Positions 16,278-23,109 of a DNA stretch of 64,000 nucleotides are shown here, in pieces. The notes under the pieces are model-generated. The model saw only the letters and a program-made list of their open reading frames with translations. It was not told where the DNA came from and searched no databases. The DNA comes from Spirochaetales bacterium (GTDB lineage Bacteria > Spirochaetota > Spirochaetia > Sphaerochaetales > Sphaerochaetaceae), in assembly GCA_018433865.1 (NCBI GenBank), contig JAHDQJ010000048.1, forward strand, positions 1 to 64,000. Direction: 5' to 3'. The position numbers were made by a program, and so were the translations under genes. The first letter of the stretch is position 1; each line of letters begins with the position of its first letter.

Positions 16278-16958
16278 ATCGGGAGATATTCTGTTATTAT
16301 GATAACATTCTGTTGCGTTTTGCCCTGTTGCGTCAAGATTTTGTTAGGAATCTGAGAAAAGACGGGGCGCGCACGGTTTGGCCCCGTTGTACTCGGCCCT
16401 CCACAGTACCTTTTGCCCCCACATCTAGCGTCTTTCTTCCCGCCTTCCTGGATTTCCCCGCTACCTATAGCGTGCCCATATCTAGTGCCTCGGTCCCCTG
16501 GTTGCCCCCATATGTAGCGTGGTACTTGCCCCGGCTCGGCCCGCTGCGATCGATTGCCGCCGGGCTTGCCCTGGTTCCTCGGCTGGTTCCTCGGCTGCAC
16601 GGCTTGCTCCTTGCTATAGGACCGGCGCCCTATTGCCCCCTATCATTGCCCTATTGCCCCGGCTATCGCGTCGGGCTATAGCTTGCCCGGTTCCGTCGGG
16701 CTGCTACATTGCCACCATTCCATGTGATCCCTTTATTGCCATTGTTGGCACACTCTATGCTATTCGCGCGCGTTACATATACATATTAGGGGCGCTGCTA
16801 TGCAATCCAGGCAATCCAGGCGATCCATGCAATCCAGGGCGGGCTATTGCCGCGATCCGTGCTTAAAAATGTTTATTGTAATTACTATTGACACCAAAAT
16901 AATGTCATGGTAATATCAAATTGTCAGTATGGCAATTATAAATTTTAAGGGGGAATAT
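16278..16958. repeat. C-rich low-complexity region with short direct repeats
   Basis: There is no convincing gene in this stretch. The plus strand is strongly pyrimidine- and C-rich. Imperfect copies of a CCCCCATATCTAGCGT-like word occur near 16419, 16462, 16475 and 16505. A tandem pair of TGGTTCCTCGGC occurs near 16575, and TATTGCCCC words occur near 16630-16660. Frames through it translate to Pro/Leu/Arg-rich nonsense without ribosome sites. It forms the left flank of the G-run cassette and may be a control or replication region. Confidence 0.6.
16802..16837 (+). repeat. Iteron-like tandem GCAATCCAG repeats
   Basis: Four nine-to-ten-base units, GCAATCCAG twice, then GCGATCCAT, then GCAATCCAG, stand nearly head to tail. 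A GCGATCCGTGC word follows at about 16852 and recurs at the other flank near 20253. Tandem short repeats next to AT-rich DNA (16865-16925) resemble iterons of plasmid or phage origins, though no initiator is obvious nearby. Confidence 0.5.
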
Positions 16959-17204
16959 ATGCAAACATTACGTTTCTTTCATGTCAAGTTTTCAGGGCCG
17001 ACAAACAAGCGCGGGCCGCGCGTCTTGATCCATGACCTACGTTTCAACAAAAGGCGATCGATACCGGCCGACAATGGAAGCCGTTGGATTGCAGACACCG
17101 CCGCAGCGTGGCTGGCCGACAAGTGGATCAACGTTGAGTTTGTCGGCGAGAAAAGCGGGGCCGAGTTTATTCTCGGGACAACTGATTTAATCAATCAAAT
17201 TTAG
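16959..17204 (+). CDS. Unknown small protein opening the G-run cassette
   Basis: The ATG at 16959 follows AAGGGGGAATAT; an earlier in-frame ATG lacks a site. The 81-residue product starts QTLRFFHVKFSGPTNKRGPRV and contains IADTAAAWLADKWINVEFVGEKSGAEFILGTTD. It looks like a single alpha-beta domain. No family is recognised. It shares the unusual all-G Shine-Dalgarno style with the next six genes. Confidence 0.6.
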   Translation: MQTLRFFHVKFSGPTNKRGPRVLIHDLRFNKRRSIPADNGSRWIADTAAAWLADKWINVEFVGEKSGAEFILGTTDLINQI

Positions 17205-17215
17205 GGGGGGGGCAT

Positions 17216-17743
17216 ATGTATCTATCTAATAAAGAACTTTCAAAGGCGATCCAGAACGATCTGAAAGCCGCGGGCGTGCCGCGGGCCGCGTATTCGATCC
17301 GTGTAAAAAATGCGGGCTATAGCACCTCTATAACCATCGAGGTGAAGGACCTTTCAATCAGGCTTGAAAAGGTCGAAAAGATTGCAAACAAGCGCGAATC
17401 AATCCGATATGATGAATACTGCCAGGAAATTCTTGAAGGCGGGAACACGTTTGTCAATGTTCGTTACGATTATGACGCGCTAGACGCCGCCCGCGCTTCT
17501 TTCATGGAAAAGGCCAAAGAACTCACAAACAACCCGCCCGCAAAATACAGCGGCGTTACCATCGCGGAAAAAGGGAAAAGGCGCCTGGTTTTCATGTATG
17601 ACGGGCCGGGGCATGTTCAAAACTCTTTAGTTGTCTTTGACGACAAGGGGCGATCAATGGATTATGGCCGATATGCTGCATATAACGAATATGTAATATC
17701 TGAAGGCATGGCAATCTTTTCCGCTACAGGGCGGCTTAATTAA
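17216..17743 (+). CDS. LPD29-like polyvalent-protein domain
   Basis: The arrangement KAIQNDLKAAGVPRAAYSIRVKNAGYSTSITIEVKDL, then KVEKIANKRESIRYDEYCQEILEGGNTFVNVRYDYDAL, resembles LPD29, one of the large-polyvalent-protein-associated domains found in phage and conjugative elements. The ATG follows a run of eight G bases. A C-terminal 60-residue part (KGKRRLVFMYDGPGHVQNSLVVFDD) is separate. LPD proteins are thought to act during DNA entry or against host defence. The domain name is my recognition by pattern, not a search result. Confidence 0.5.
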   Translation: MYLSNKELSKAIQNDLKAAGVPRAAYSIRVKNAGYSTSITIEVKDLSIRLEKVEKIANKRESIRYDEYCQEILEGGNTFVNVRYDYDALDAARASFMEKAKELTNNPPAKYSGVTIAEKGKRRLVFMYDGPGHVQNSLVVFDDKGRSMDYGRYAAYNEYVISEGMAIFSATGRLN

Positions 17744-17753
17744 GGGGAATTAT

Positions 17754-18659
17754 ATGGAAACTATCAACAGGATCAATGAAGAAGCAGCAAGACGGGCGAA
17801 AGAGGCGAACAGCTACAGCGACTATGAAGCGGGCAGCGCAACGGCCGAATATAATCAGCTTGTAGCAAACGCGCAAGCGATTGCGGACCGGCAGAAAAAG
17901 CGCGTTGATCCAATGTATCATGAAAAGATTGATTCATTGCTTGCTACATACTTGCGCAAGGCGGCCGACAACATGAACGACCGTTTCTCGATTGAATCGC
18001 GTTGTCCGTCGGTCATGATTGCCGGTCCTGCTAACTTTCCAGTACGCAAGAAGGAAAAGCAGAACGCGGCGCGGGATCGGAATTATCAAGAATGGCAAGA
18101 GATCAAAGGCTTGCTAGACAAGATCCGTAGCGTTGGCACTGGCGGCATAAGCTCCGACGATCCCGACGCGCGGGAAAAGCTGGCGGGTAAAATTGCGAAA
18201 TTGCAGAAGCTCCAAGACACTATGAAGGCCGTCAACGCCTATTACAAGAAAAACAACACTCTTGAAGGCTGCCCGGACTTGACGGCCGAACAGGCTGCAA
18301 AACTTGCCGCTTCAATGGCAAGGGACTGGCGGCAATCCCCGCGGCCTTTTGAATCGTATCAGCTTACAAACAACAACGCAAACATTCGCCGGCTGCAACA
18401 GCGGCTAGACGAAATGAAGCGCCTTGAAGAAAAACCGCTTGACGGGTGGACCTTTGACGGTGGCCGCGTCGAGGCCAACGCCGATGAAAACCGCTTGCAA
18501 GTGTTTTTTGATGAAAAGCCCGACGAGGAAAAGCGCGGCGAAATGAAGCGCAACGGCTTTCGGTGGGCGCCAAGCGCGGGCGCATGGCAGCGGCAACTTA
18601 CCAGGAACGCGATTTATGCTGCAAAGCATTATATCAGTTTCTTGAAGCCGCAAGAGTAA
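17754..18659 (+). CDS. Helical protein with a mobile-element C-terminal module
   Basis: Residues 1-230 are charged helices with coiled-coil character (INRINEEAARRAKEANSYSD, KLAGKIAKLQKLQDTMKAVN). The last 80 residues are distinct: WTFDGGRVEANADENRLQVFFDEKPDEEKRGEMKRNGFRWAPSAGAWQRQLTRNAIYAAKHY. This FRWAPSxGAWQRQLT module is common at the end of proteins from phages and conjugative elements of gut bacteria, often beside LPD29 genes. Its function is not known. AAGGGGAATTAT precedes the ATG, ten bases after the previous stop. Confidence 0.6.
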   Translation: METINRINEEAARRAKEANSYSDYEAGSATAEYNQLVANAQAIADRQKKRVDPMYHEKIDSLLATYLRKAADNMNDRFSIESRCPSVMIAGPANFPVRKKEKQNAARDRNYQEWQEIKGLLDKIRSVGTGGISSDDPDAREKLAGKIAKLQKLQDTMKAVNAYYKKNNTLEGCPDLTAEQAAKLAASMARDWRQSPRPFESYQLTNNNANIRRLQQRLDEMKRLEEKPLDGWTFDGGRVEANADENRLQVFFDEKPDEEKRGEMKRNGFRWAPSAGAWQRQLTRNAIYAAKHYISFLKPQE

Positions 18660-18667
18660 GGTAAGGC

Positions 18668-18718
18668 GCGGGCCGGTTCGCCGGTCCCGCTACTTGTCTA
18701 TCTTGTCGGGTAGACAAG
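18668..18718 (+). other. Two consecutive hairpins, the first with a TTCG tetraloop
   Basis: Hairpin one (18668-18690) pairs GCGGG-CCGG with CCGG-T-CCCGC around a TTCG loop. Hairpin two (18693-18718) pairs CTTGTCTA with TAGACAAG around a ten-base loop. They sit between two genes and are followed by a run of ten G bases. They may form a processing or stability element; there is no T tract, so a classical terminator is unlikely. Confidence 0.6.
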
Positions 18719-18765
18719 CGGCGGCCTGTAGGGGGGGGGGCGCGAGATTATCAAGGGGGCGTAAT

Positions 18766-18963
18766 ATGAAATATTTTTGCATGAATTGCGTTTCTGTTTG
18801 GTCGGGAAAAGACTATACAAACCAAAGCGGGCGCATTAGAAAACACGTTGACCAAGAGGGGCACCATTGCCCGCATTGCGGATCAGTAAACATCATTAAA
18901 GGCAAGGACCGGATCAACGCGGCATTGTCAATGGACAATCTTTCATTGAAAGATTTTGAATAA
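18766..18963 (+). CDS. Small zinc-ribbon protein
   Basis: The ATG is preceded by AAGGGGGCGTAAT. Cysteine pairs CMNC near the start and CPHCG near residue 37 form a two-knuckle zinc ribbon, with histidines between them (RKHVDQEGHHC). The 65-residue product ends SMDNLSLKDFE. Such proteins in mobile elements can act as transcription cofactors or restriction modulators; no specific family is claimed. Confidence 0.6.
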   Translation: MKYFCMNCVSVWSGKDYTNQSGRIRKHVDQEGHHCPHCGSVNIIKGKDRINAALSMDNLSLKDFE

Positions 18964-18978
18964 GATAAGGGGGCAATC

Positions 18979-19173
18979 ATGAAAAAATGCTACAACACCA
19001 TGGGCAACGTTGGAAAGGTAAAATACCTTGTCAATTTCCACGACGGGAAAAGCACGCATAAAGACGGATCCCCGTTTTTTGATGTCGCGTGTTTTAGTAA
19101 CAAGAAAAAAGAACAGGCGTTTATCAAGCAACTGCAAGCCGATGGATACCAGGAGCGAGGGCTAGCAATATGA
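18979..19173 (+). CDS. Small conserved mobile-element protein
   Basis: The start follows AAGGGGGCAATC. The 64 residues (GKVKYLVNFHDGKSTHKDGSPFFDVACFSNKKKEQAFIKQLQADGYQER) match the look of a small alpha-beta protein often seen beside LPD29-type genes in gut phages and conjugative elements. I recognise the pattern, not a named family. Its stop overlaps the start of the next gene as ATGA. Confidence 0.55.
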   Translation: MKKCYNTMGNVGKVKYLVNFHDGKSTHKDGSPFFDVACFSNKKKEQAFIKQLQADGYQERGLAI

Positions 19174-19346
19174 CAATCGAGGAAAACACTTTATGGACCG
19201 AGGGGCGCGGCCTTTGGTATGAATATGTGCGTATTAACGGCTATTCGTGGAAACCATGCAGGGCAGGATTGAAAAAATTGGCTAGCTTGCTTGACTTGAC
19301 TGTCGCATACATAAGCAAGCGTATATGGATCTACCTTAACAACTAA
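19170..19346 (+). CDS. Small HTH-like protein, 58 residues
   Basis: The ATG overlaps the previous stop (ATGA). The second half, RAGLKKLASLLDLTVAYISKRIWIYL, has the length and hydrophobic pattern of a helix-turn-helix (LASLLDLTVAYISK). The first half is aromatic (LWTEGRGLWYEYVRINGYSW). It is short enough to be overlooked, yet coupling to its neighbour supports it. Confidence 0.5.
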   Translation: MTIEENTLWTEGRGLWYEYVRINGYSWKPCRAGLKKLASLLDLTVAYISKRIWIYLNN

Positions 19347-19354
19347 ACCACCAG

Positions 19355-19405
19355 GGCGGCCGGCGTTGTCGCCCCGCCTCTATCGTTGTCTTAGGGGCAA
19401 CGATA
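19355..19405 (+). other. Second pair of consecutive hairpins
   Basis: Hairpin one (19355-19378) pairs GGCGG-cc-GGCG with CGCC-CCGCC around TTGT. Hairpin two (19381-19405) pairs TATCGTTG with CAACGATA around a nine-base loop. The layout (GC hairpin with four-base loop, two-base gap, 8-bp hairpin) repeats that at 18668-18718 while the base sequence differs. This is compensatory evidence for a real RNA structure between genes of the cassette. Confidence 0.6.
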
Positions 19406-19448
19406 CGGGCGTATGCTCGACAGTATCATATCTCACTAGGGGGCTTTT

Positions 19449-19838
19449 ATGATAAACCATAGAGTATATAGAGGTTTCAACGGCGATGAATTTCCGAATA
19501 GCCCATATTTTTTTAGCAAAAGCCAAGAACATGCCGCCGATTATGGGAAAACGGTGGCAAGGTATGAAATATCTTTTTCTCGGCTTTTTGATTCTTCTAG
19601 TGAAAGCGATATAGAGCAGCTTATTGATGTTGTTGGACCGCTCGAAGATCCCTACGACAATGCCATCTACAATACCCCACAATCCTTTATAAGCGCGTGC
19701 GCGGGGTGCGATACATGGGAACCGATTGAACAGCATATATGCGCGATACGGGCTATGGGATACGACGCAATCCGCATATATGAGGGTGGATTTGAAAACT
19801 TTATAATTTTTTCAAAGGATCAGATCAAAAGGCTATAA
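19449..19838 (+). CDS. ADP-ribosyltransferase-like phage protein
   Basis: The 129 residues start HRVYRGFNGDEFPNSPYFFSKSQEHAADYGKTVARYEIS and end GYDAIRIYEGGFENFIIFSKDQIKRL. A Y-R-G strand, then S-x-S-x-x-x-A-x-x-Y-G, then a late E-G-G-x-x-x-F/Y-x-I-F strand is the outline of small ART-fold proteins (R-S-E type order) found in phages and polymorphic toxins. TAGGGGGCTTTT precedes the ATG. The identity of the catalytic Glu is uncertain, so this could be a structural relative without activity. Confidence 0.45.
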   Translation: MINHRVYRGFNGDEFPNSPYFFSKSQEHAADYGKTVARYEISFSRLFDSSSESDIEQLIDVVGPLEDPYDNAIYNTPQSFISACAGCDTWEPIEQHICAIRAMGYDAIRIYEGGFENFIIFSKDQIKRL

Positions 19839-19849
19839 GGGGGTACTAT

Positions 19850-20074
19850 ATGGACTATGAAACAATGGTCGAATGGGCGCATAGGATTGCGGAGCGGTGC
19901 AAGCGCGAGGGCAGAACCGAGCAACAGGCGCGTGATGAGATTTTTAACAGCGCTTTGGTGCAATTTTCCGACGATTGGGACGACATAACCGACGAGGCGA
20001 TCGAACAGGCGCGGCGGGTAGTGGCAGCCGTGCTACCGGGTCCGGCGACCGGCGCTATCATCGCGGCAAGCTGA
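19850..20074 (+). CDS. Unknown helical protein closing the cassette
   Basis: AAGGGGGTACTAT precedes the ATG, 11 bases after the previous stop. The 74 residues are mostly helical and acidic (MDYETMVEWAHRIAERCKREGRTEQQARDEIFNSALV), ending in an Ala/Gly-rich tail. Two-helix acidic proteins of this size can act as antitoxins or adaptors, and it directly follows the ART-like gene; pairing with it is speculation. Confidence 0.5.
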   Translation: MDYETMVEWAHRIAERCKREGRTEQQARDEIFNSALVQFSDDWDDITDEAIEQARRVVAAVLPGPATGAIIAAS

Positions 20075-20557
20075 ACAGCGGCCCGCTAGCGCTTTGCGGC
20101 GTCGGCGGGCAGTTATACGGTTTTTTTGGCAAAATTGCGTGGCGGGCGTTTTTGGCGCCTTTGCGGGCAAATGGGCGCGCGTGTCTCATCGCGTGCCGAC
20201 GGTATAGGGGGCGTATATGGCAAGGCATACGGCTAGGGGCGATCCGGCGCGGGCGATCCGTGCCCGGCTAGGGGCGGCGATCCGGCGCGGCAGGCCCCAC
20301 ATATGGGGTGTGAAAATTTTGCGCACCATGCGATCCGGCTGGCGGCATTGCGTTCCCCGGAAAACGCGTTTCGGTTTTGGAGGCTCTAAAGGGGGGCCGG
20401 AGACCGACTCAATTTTTCCCGATTGCGTTTTCGTGCCTCTAAAGGAGTATGTTGGACAAATTATTTTTCAGAAATTCAGTGTGTAAGCTCTAAATGACAT
20501 GTAAAAATGGTCGATATTATGATATAATATAAGTAGATAAGAGCGCGGAGGCTATAT
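20075..20557. repeat. GC-rich right flank with GCGATCCG repeats
   Basis: No credible gene lies here. Copies of GGCGATCCGGCGCGG-type words occur near 20237, 20251, 20273 and 20330, two of them following GGCTAGGGGC. Further on are a CCACATATGGGG palindrome (20297-20308) and an AT-rich end with a TATAAT box at 20523-20528 upstream of the homing-endonuclease gene. The GCGATCCGTGC word is shared with the left flank (about 16852), so the two flanks are related. Confidence 0.5.
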
Positions 20558-21526
20558 ATGAAAAAGACATTTTCTAGTATCGACGACATTCTTAGAAGCC
20601 AGCAAGTATCATCCATTGATGATGGAAAACCAAGCAAGAAATATTCAATCAAAGGTGGGGACTCTTTCGGTAGGCTCACGGCAATTAAACGTGTTTACGA
20701 GGTTGCTAAATCAGGAAGAAACGCTGCGTGGATTTGTAAATGCGAATGTGGAAACTATAAGGTTGTTCGAGAGTCTAACCTTGCTGCCGGTATGACAAAT
20801 TCGTGTGGCTGTCTATTGAAAGATATTGATGAGGAAAGAAGGGTGTATGACAAAGATAGTGCGGCTGCTGTTTGCGCATGGAAAAACATGATTAACAGGT
20901 GTAAACCAAATTACGTTCAGAGTGAGAATTACTACAAAAAAGGCATAACCGTATGTAGCGAATGGGAGTGTTTTGACGTTTTCAATAGTTGGGTTGATGG
21001 TAGAAATAAAAATAGAAAGTTCTCTGTAACAAGAAAAAACAAAGAACTCGGGTTCTTCCCGCAAAACTGCTCCATAAAAATACGGCAGCAAGACAAGTAT
21101 TCAACCACTAGACTGGGTAGAATCTGGAACAACATGAATGCAAGGTGTTATAATAAAAACATCAAAAACTATGCGTTATATGGCGGGCGCGGCGTTTCTG
21201 TTTGCAGTGAGTGGAAAGATTCATTTCGCGAATTTGAAAAATGGGCTGTGGCTAATGGATATTCAAAAAACCTATCAATCGACAGGATCGACACGAACGG
21301 AGATTACTCGCCACTAAATTGTCGATGGGCAACGCTAGAAACACAGTCTAATAACACAAGAAAATCCATTAGGGTTTTGTATCGGGATAATACATACACA
21401 GTAAAGGAAGTTGCTCGGATTATTGGAATAAGTTGTGCCCGAATAAGATCATCTAAAAAGGCTATGATGGACTACGGGTATGAGATTATAAGAAAGTATG
21501 AAGAAAAACAACAATGTGGCCGCTGA
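20558..21526 (+). CDS. Homing-endonuclease-like protein with duplicated core
   Basis: An N-terminal zinc-binding block (CKCECGNYKVVRESNLAAGMTNSCGCL, about residues 64-90) precedes two related units. Unit two holds the familiar RLGRIWNNMNARCYN, YGGRGVSVCSEW, FEKWAVANGY, LSIDRIDTNGDYSPLNCRWAT pattern of phage HNH/Vsr-like homing nucleases. Unit one repeats it in degenerate form (CAWKNMINRCKPN, YYKKGITVCSEW, then GFFPQNCSIK), without the DRID core. The C-terminus carries a helix-turn-helix (YTVKEVARIIGIS). The gene is AT-rich and monocistronic, typical of a selfish insertion. Confidence 0.75.
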   Translation: MKKTFSSIDDILRSQQVSSIDDGKPSKKYSIKGGDSFGRLTAIKRVYEVAKSGRNAAWICKCECGNYKVVRESNLAAGMTNSCGCLLKDIDEERRVYDKDSAAAVCAWKNMINRCKPNYVQSENYYKKGITVCSEWECFDVFNSWVDGRNKNRKFSVTRKNKELGFFPQNCSIKIRQQDKYSTTRLGRIWNNMNARCYNKNIKNYALYGGRGVSVCSEWKDSFREFEKWAVANGYSKNLSIDRIDTNGDYSPLNCRWATLETQSNNTRKSIRVLYRDNTYTVKEVARIIGISCARIRSSKKAMMDYGYEIIRKYEEKQQCGR

Positions 21527-21595
21527 TAACAGTTTTCACGAAAATGTATAAGTTTTTGTGAAAGTTCACACGATCTTACAAACTTTGGAGGGCAT

Positions 21596-22147
21596 ATGGG
21601 AAGGAGCGACATGGCGACACGGGAACAGCTTATAGGGGCTGCCGTGGCGATCTACGATTGGGCGACAAGCGGCGAACAGCGTCGCGACATCGACTGGTCA
21701 CAATACGACCGACTCAGCGCGGCACAGGTGATTGCGCCCCTGCTGGTCATGGGCGTGGACAACGACCGCGTGTACAACTTGCATCGGGTGCTTCGGCGCA
21801 AGCTCAACTACGATGCGCTGCTCGACCGGGTGGATCCGCTGGACACCTACGAGGCCGAGGGTTTCTACCGCAAGATGTGGTGGCAGATCCGCATGAATCA
21901 CCTGGTTCCCGATACGCGGGCGCGCTTCGGCGTGGACATCGAGACGTTCGGCGACATGATCGGGTTCAAGCCGTTCAAGGTGGTGGACTTCGAGGACTTC
22001 CATGAGCAGACGAACAAGCCGGATTTTATCTACGCCTTCGAGCAGACGGCGCACATCCAGCCGCCCAAGACCGACGAGTTCAAGCGAAAGTTCAAGCGGG
22101 CGCGAAGGGAGTACCGCGAGTCCCAGGAATCGCAAATCGAAACCTGA
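21596..22147 (+). CDS. Unknown phage protein, 183 residues
   Basis: GGAGGGCAT precedes the first ATG. The product is GC-rich in codon use like the prophage early genes, unlike the preceding cassette. It contains LIGAAVAIYDWATSGEQRRDIDWSQYDRLSAAQVIAPLLVMGVDNDRVYNLHRVLRRKLNYDALLDRVDPLDTYEAEGFYRKMWWQIRMN, a helical domain, and a basic end (KRKFKRARREYRESQES). No family is recognised. Confidence 0.5.
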   Translation: MGRSDMATREQLIGAAVAIYDWATSGEQRRDIDWSQYDRLSAAQVIAPLLVMGVDNDRVYNLHRVLRRKLNYDALLDRVDPLDTYEAEGFYRKMWWQIRMNHLVPDTRARFGVDIETFGDMIGFKPFKVVDFEDFHEQTNKPDFIYAFEQTAHIQPPKTDEFKRKFKRARREYRESQESQIET

Positions 22148-22298
22148 TGCGCTAAATAGGGCATGAAAATGTATTTGCTCCCACGGACTTCGCGTTATAC
22201 CAGAATGGGTGCGATTCGTGGGAGATTTCCGTCTTTTATACCATAGCTGGATACTTACGGCTTGCCCCTTCGCTGGGAACTGTTCTTGTGACATGGGC

Positions 22299-22343
22299 AA
22301 ATTGTGCGGTTTGTTCCTATAAAATTGTGCGGTTTGTTCCTAT
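22299..22343. repeat. Tandem direct repeat, two 22-base copies
   Basis: Two identical 22-base units, AAATTGTGCGGTTTGTTCCT plus AT, follow each other with one base between. The copies are exact, so they are recent or under selection. They sit in the gap between the last rightward gene and the tRNA-like cluster. Role unknown; candidates are a protein-binding site or a recombination scar. Confidence 0.8.
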
Positions 22344-22479
22344 CACAGAAGCCATACGCTATCTACGGAAAGTCGGATATCGTCGAACTTCGTGACCATA
22401 ACGGCACAAATTGCGATTATAGCCGAAGTGGCTGTCGCTTATTGCAAGATATCGCTGAAACTCACTCCACATGTAGACC
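22344..22479. other. Non-coding spacer before the tRNA-like cluster
   Basis: I see no supported gene or structure. Frames across this stretch are short, lack ribosome sites and overlap the terminator and tRNA-like sequence on the opposite strand. Confidence 0.4.
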
Positions 22480-22510
22480 AAAAAAGGGGAGGGCGCTTTC
22501 ACGACCTCCC
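22480..22510 (-). terminator. Rho-independent terminator of the tRNA-like cluster
   Basis: On the minus strand GGGAGG and CCTCCC form a 6-bp stem around a 12-base loop, followed by one C and six T bases. It lies downstream of the two tRNA-like genes in their reading direction and would end their transcript. Confidence 0.75.
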
Positions 22511-22599
22511 AACTCCTTGTGCATCATGGCACATGAATCAAAGCCGTTTGCCTGCTGTCGGTGGACGTCATCACCTAGACAGGACTTACTGTCGGCTAT

Positions 22600-22690
22600 A
22601 GGACCGGCAAGACTCGAACTTGCACGGCTCGGATGCGTATACCATCCAGCTCCCCAGTCTGCAACCGCCGTCACGATTGCACCCGGTCCT
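22600..22690 (-). tRNA. tRNA-like gene, 91 bases, anticodon unclear
   Basis: A perfect 7-bp acceptor stem (AGGACCG with CGGTCCT) encloses a clean T arm (GCAAG, loop TTCGAGT, CTTGC). Inside are a TGCAA/TTGCA stem and a GGATG/CATCC stem with loop GTATACG. The length suits a class II tRNA, but no single fold gives a normal anticodon arm. If GTATACG is the anticodon loop, the anticodon would be ATA. It may be a phage tRNA with an insertion, a decayed tRNA or a tRNA mimic. Confidence 0.5.
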
Positions 22691-22841
22691 ACACCCGTCT
22701 TTCCGGGCTGTCAGACACTTCCCTCTCGATCGCGTTGGTCGTTCGCAATCACGGACAGTATTCTACCGCCACTATCCGGTTTCTCCGTACTTCCGGCAAG
22801 TTTCCAGCACCATTGATTGCGCTGGCACTCATTATGGGTTT

Positions 22842-22911
22842 AGCAGGGGCAGGACTCGAACCTGCAACCTCGACGTTATGAGCGTCGCTGTCTGCCTTTG
22901 ACGTACCCTGC
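22842..22911 (-). tRNA. Phage tRNA with CAT anticodon (Met or Ile2)
   Basis: Reading left: acceptor GCAGGG with CCCTGC (6 bp; the outer pair is a C-T mismatch), D arm GTC/GAC with a GG-containing loop, anticodon arm CGACG-CTCATAA-CGTCG giving anticodon CAT, and T arm GCAGG-TTCGAGT-CCTGC. The fold is good apart from the outer acceptor pair. No CCA is encoded. CAT could be elongator Met or, if the C is lysidinylated, Ile. Confidence 0.75.
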
Positions 22912-23109
22912 GATGACCGCCGATTTGCATAGGCTGGCTCGGCGGGGCCTCTTTGCCTTCACGGACGATAGTCCATGCGAGGGTGCAGGGCTTTCCCCTG
23001 CGTGTTACATGATGCACCTCCCAAAAGATGAATCAGAAACCTTGTAGCTCATTATATCATGGGGTTTCGGCGATCCGGCAAGTAGTGTCGGCGAATATCA
23101 TGAGAAATG
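22912..23109. other. Non-coding spacer with stem-loops
   Basis: Between the tRNA and the small-gene operon there are two hairpins readable on the minus strand: GCAGGG/CCCTGC with a short GAAA-type loop (about 22986-23002), and CCGCCGA/TCGGCGG (about 22918-22946). A 61-codon frame across this stretch overlaps the tRNA and has its ribosome site too close to a GTG, so I do not call it. Confidence 0.4.

Noticed and set aside
16313-16866. Two long plus-strand frames in the C-rich region
   Set aside because: No ribosome sites, extreme Pro/Leu/Arg composition, and short repeats in the DNA explain the lack of stops.
22832-23017. A 61-codon minus-strand frame with GGGAGG upstream
   Set aside because: The ribosome site touches the GTG start, and the frame covers the CAT tRNA, so the tRNA explains the sequence better.
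22921-23025. A third tRNA near 22921-23025
   Set aside because: It has hairpins but no T arm with the TTCRANY loop and no closing acceptor stem.
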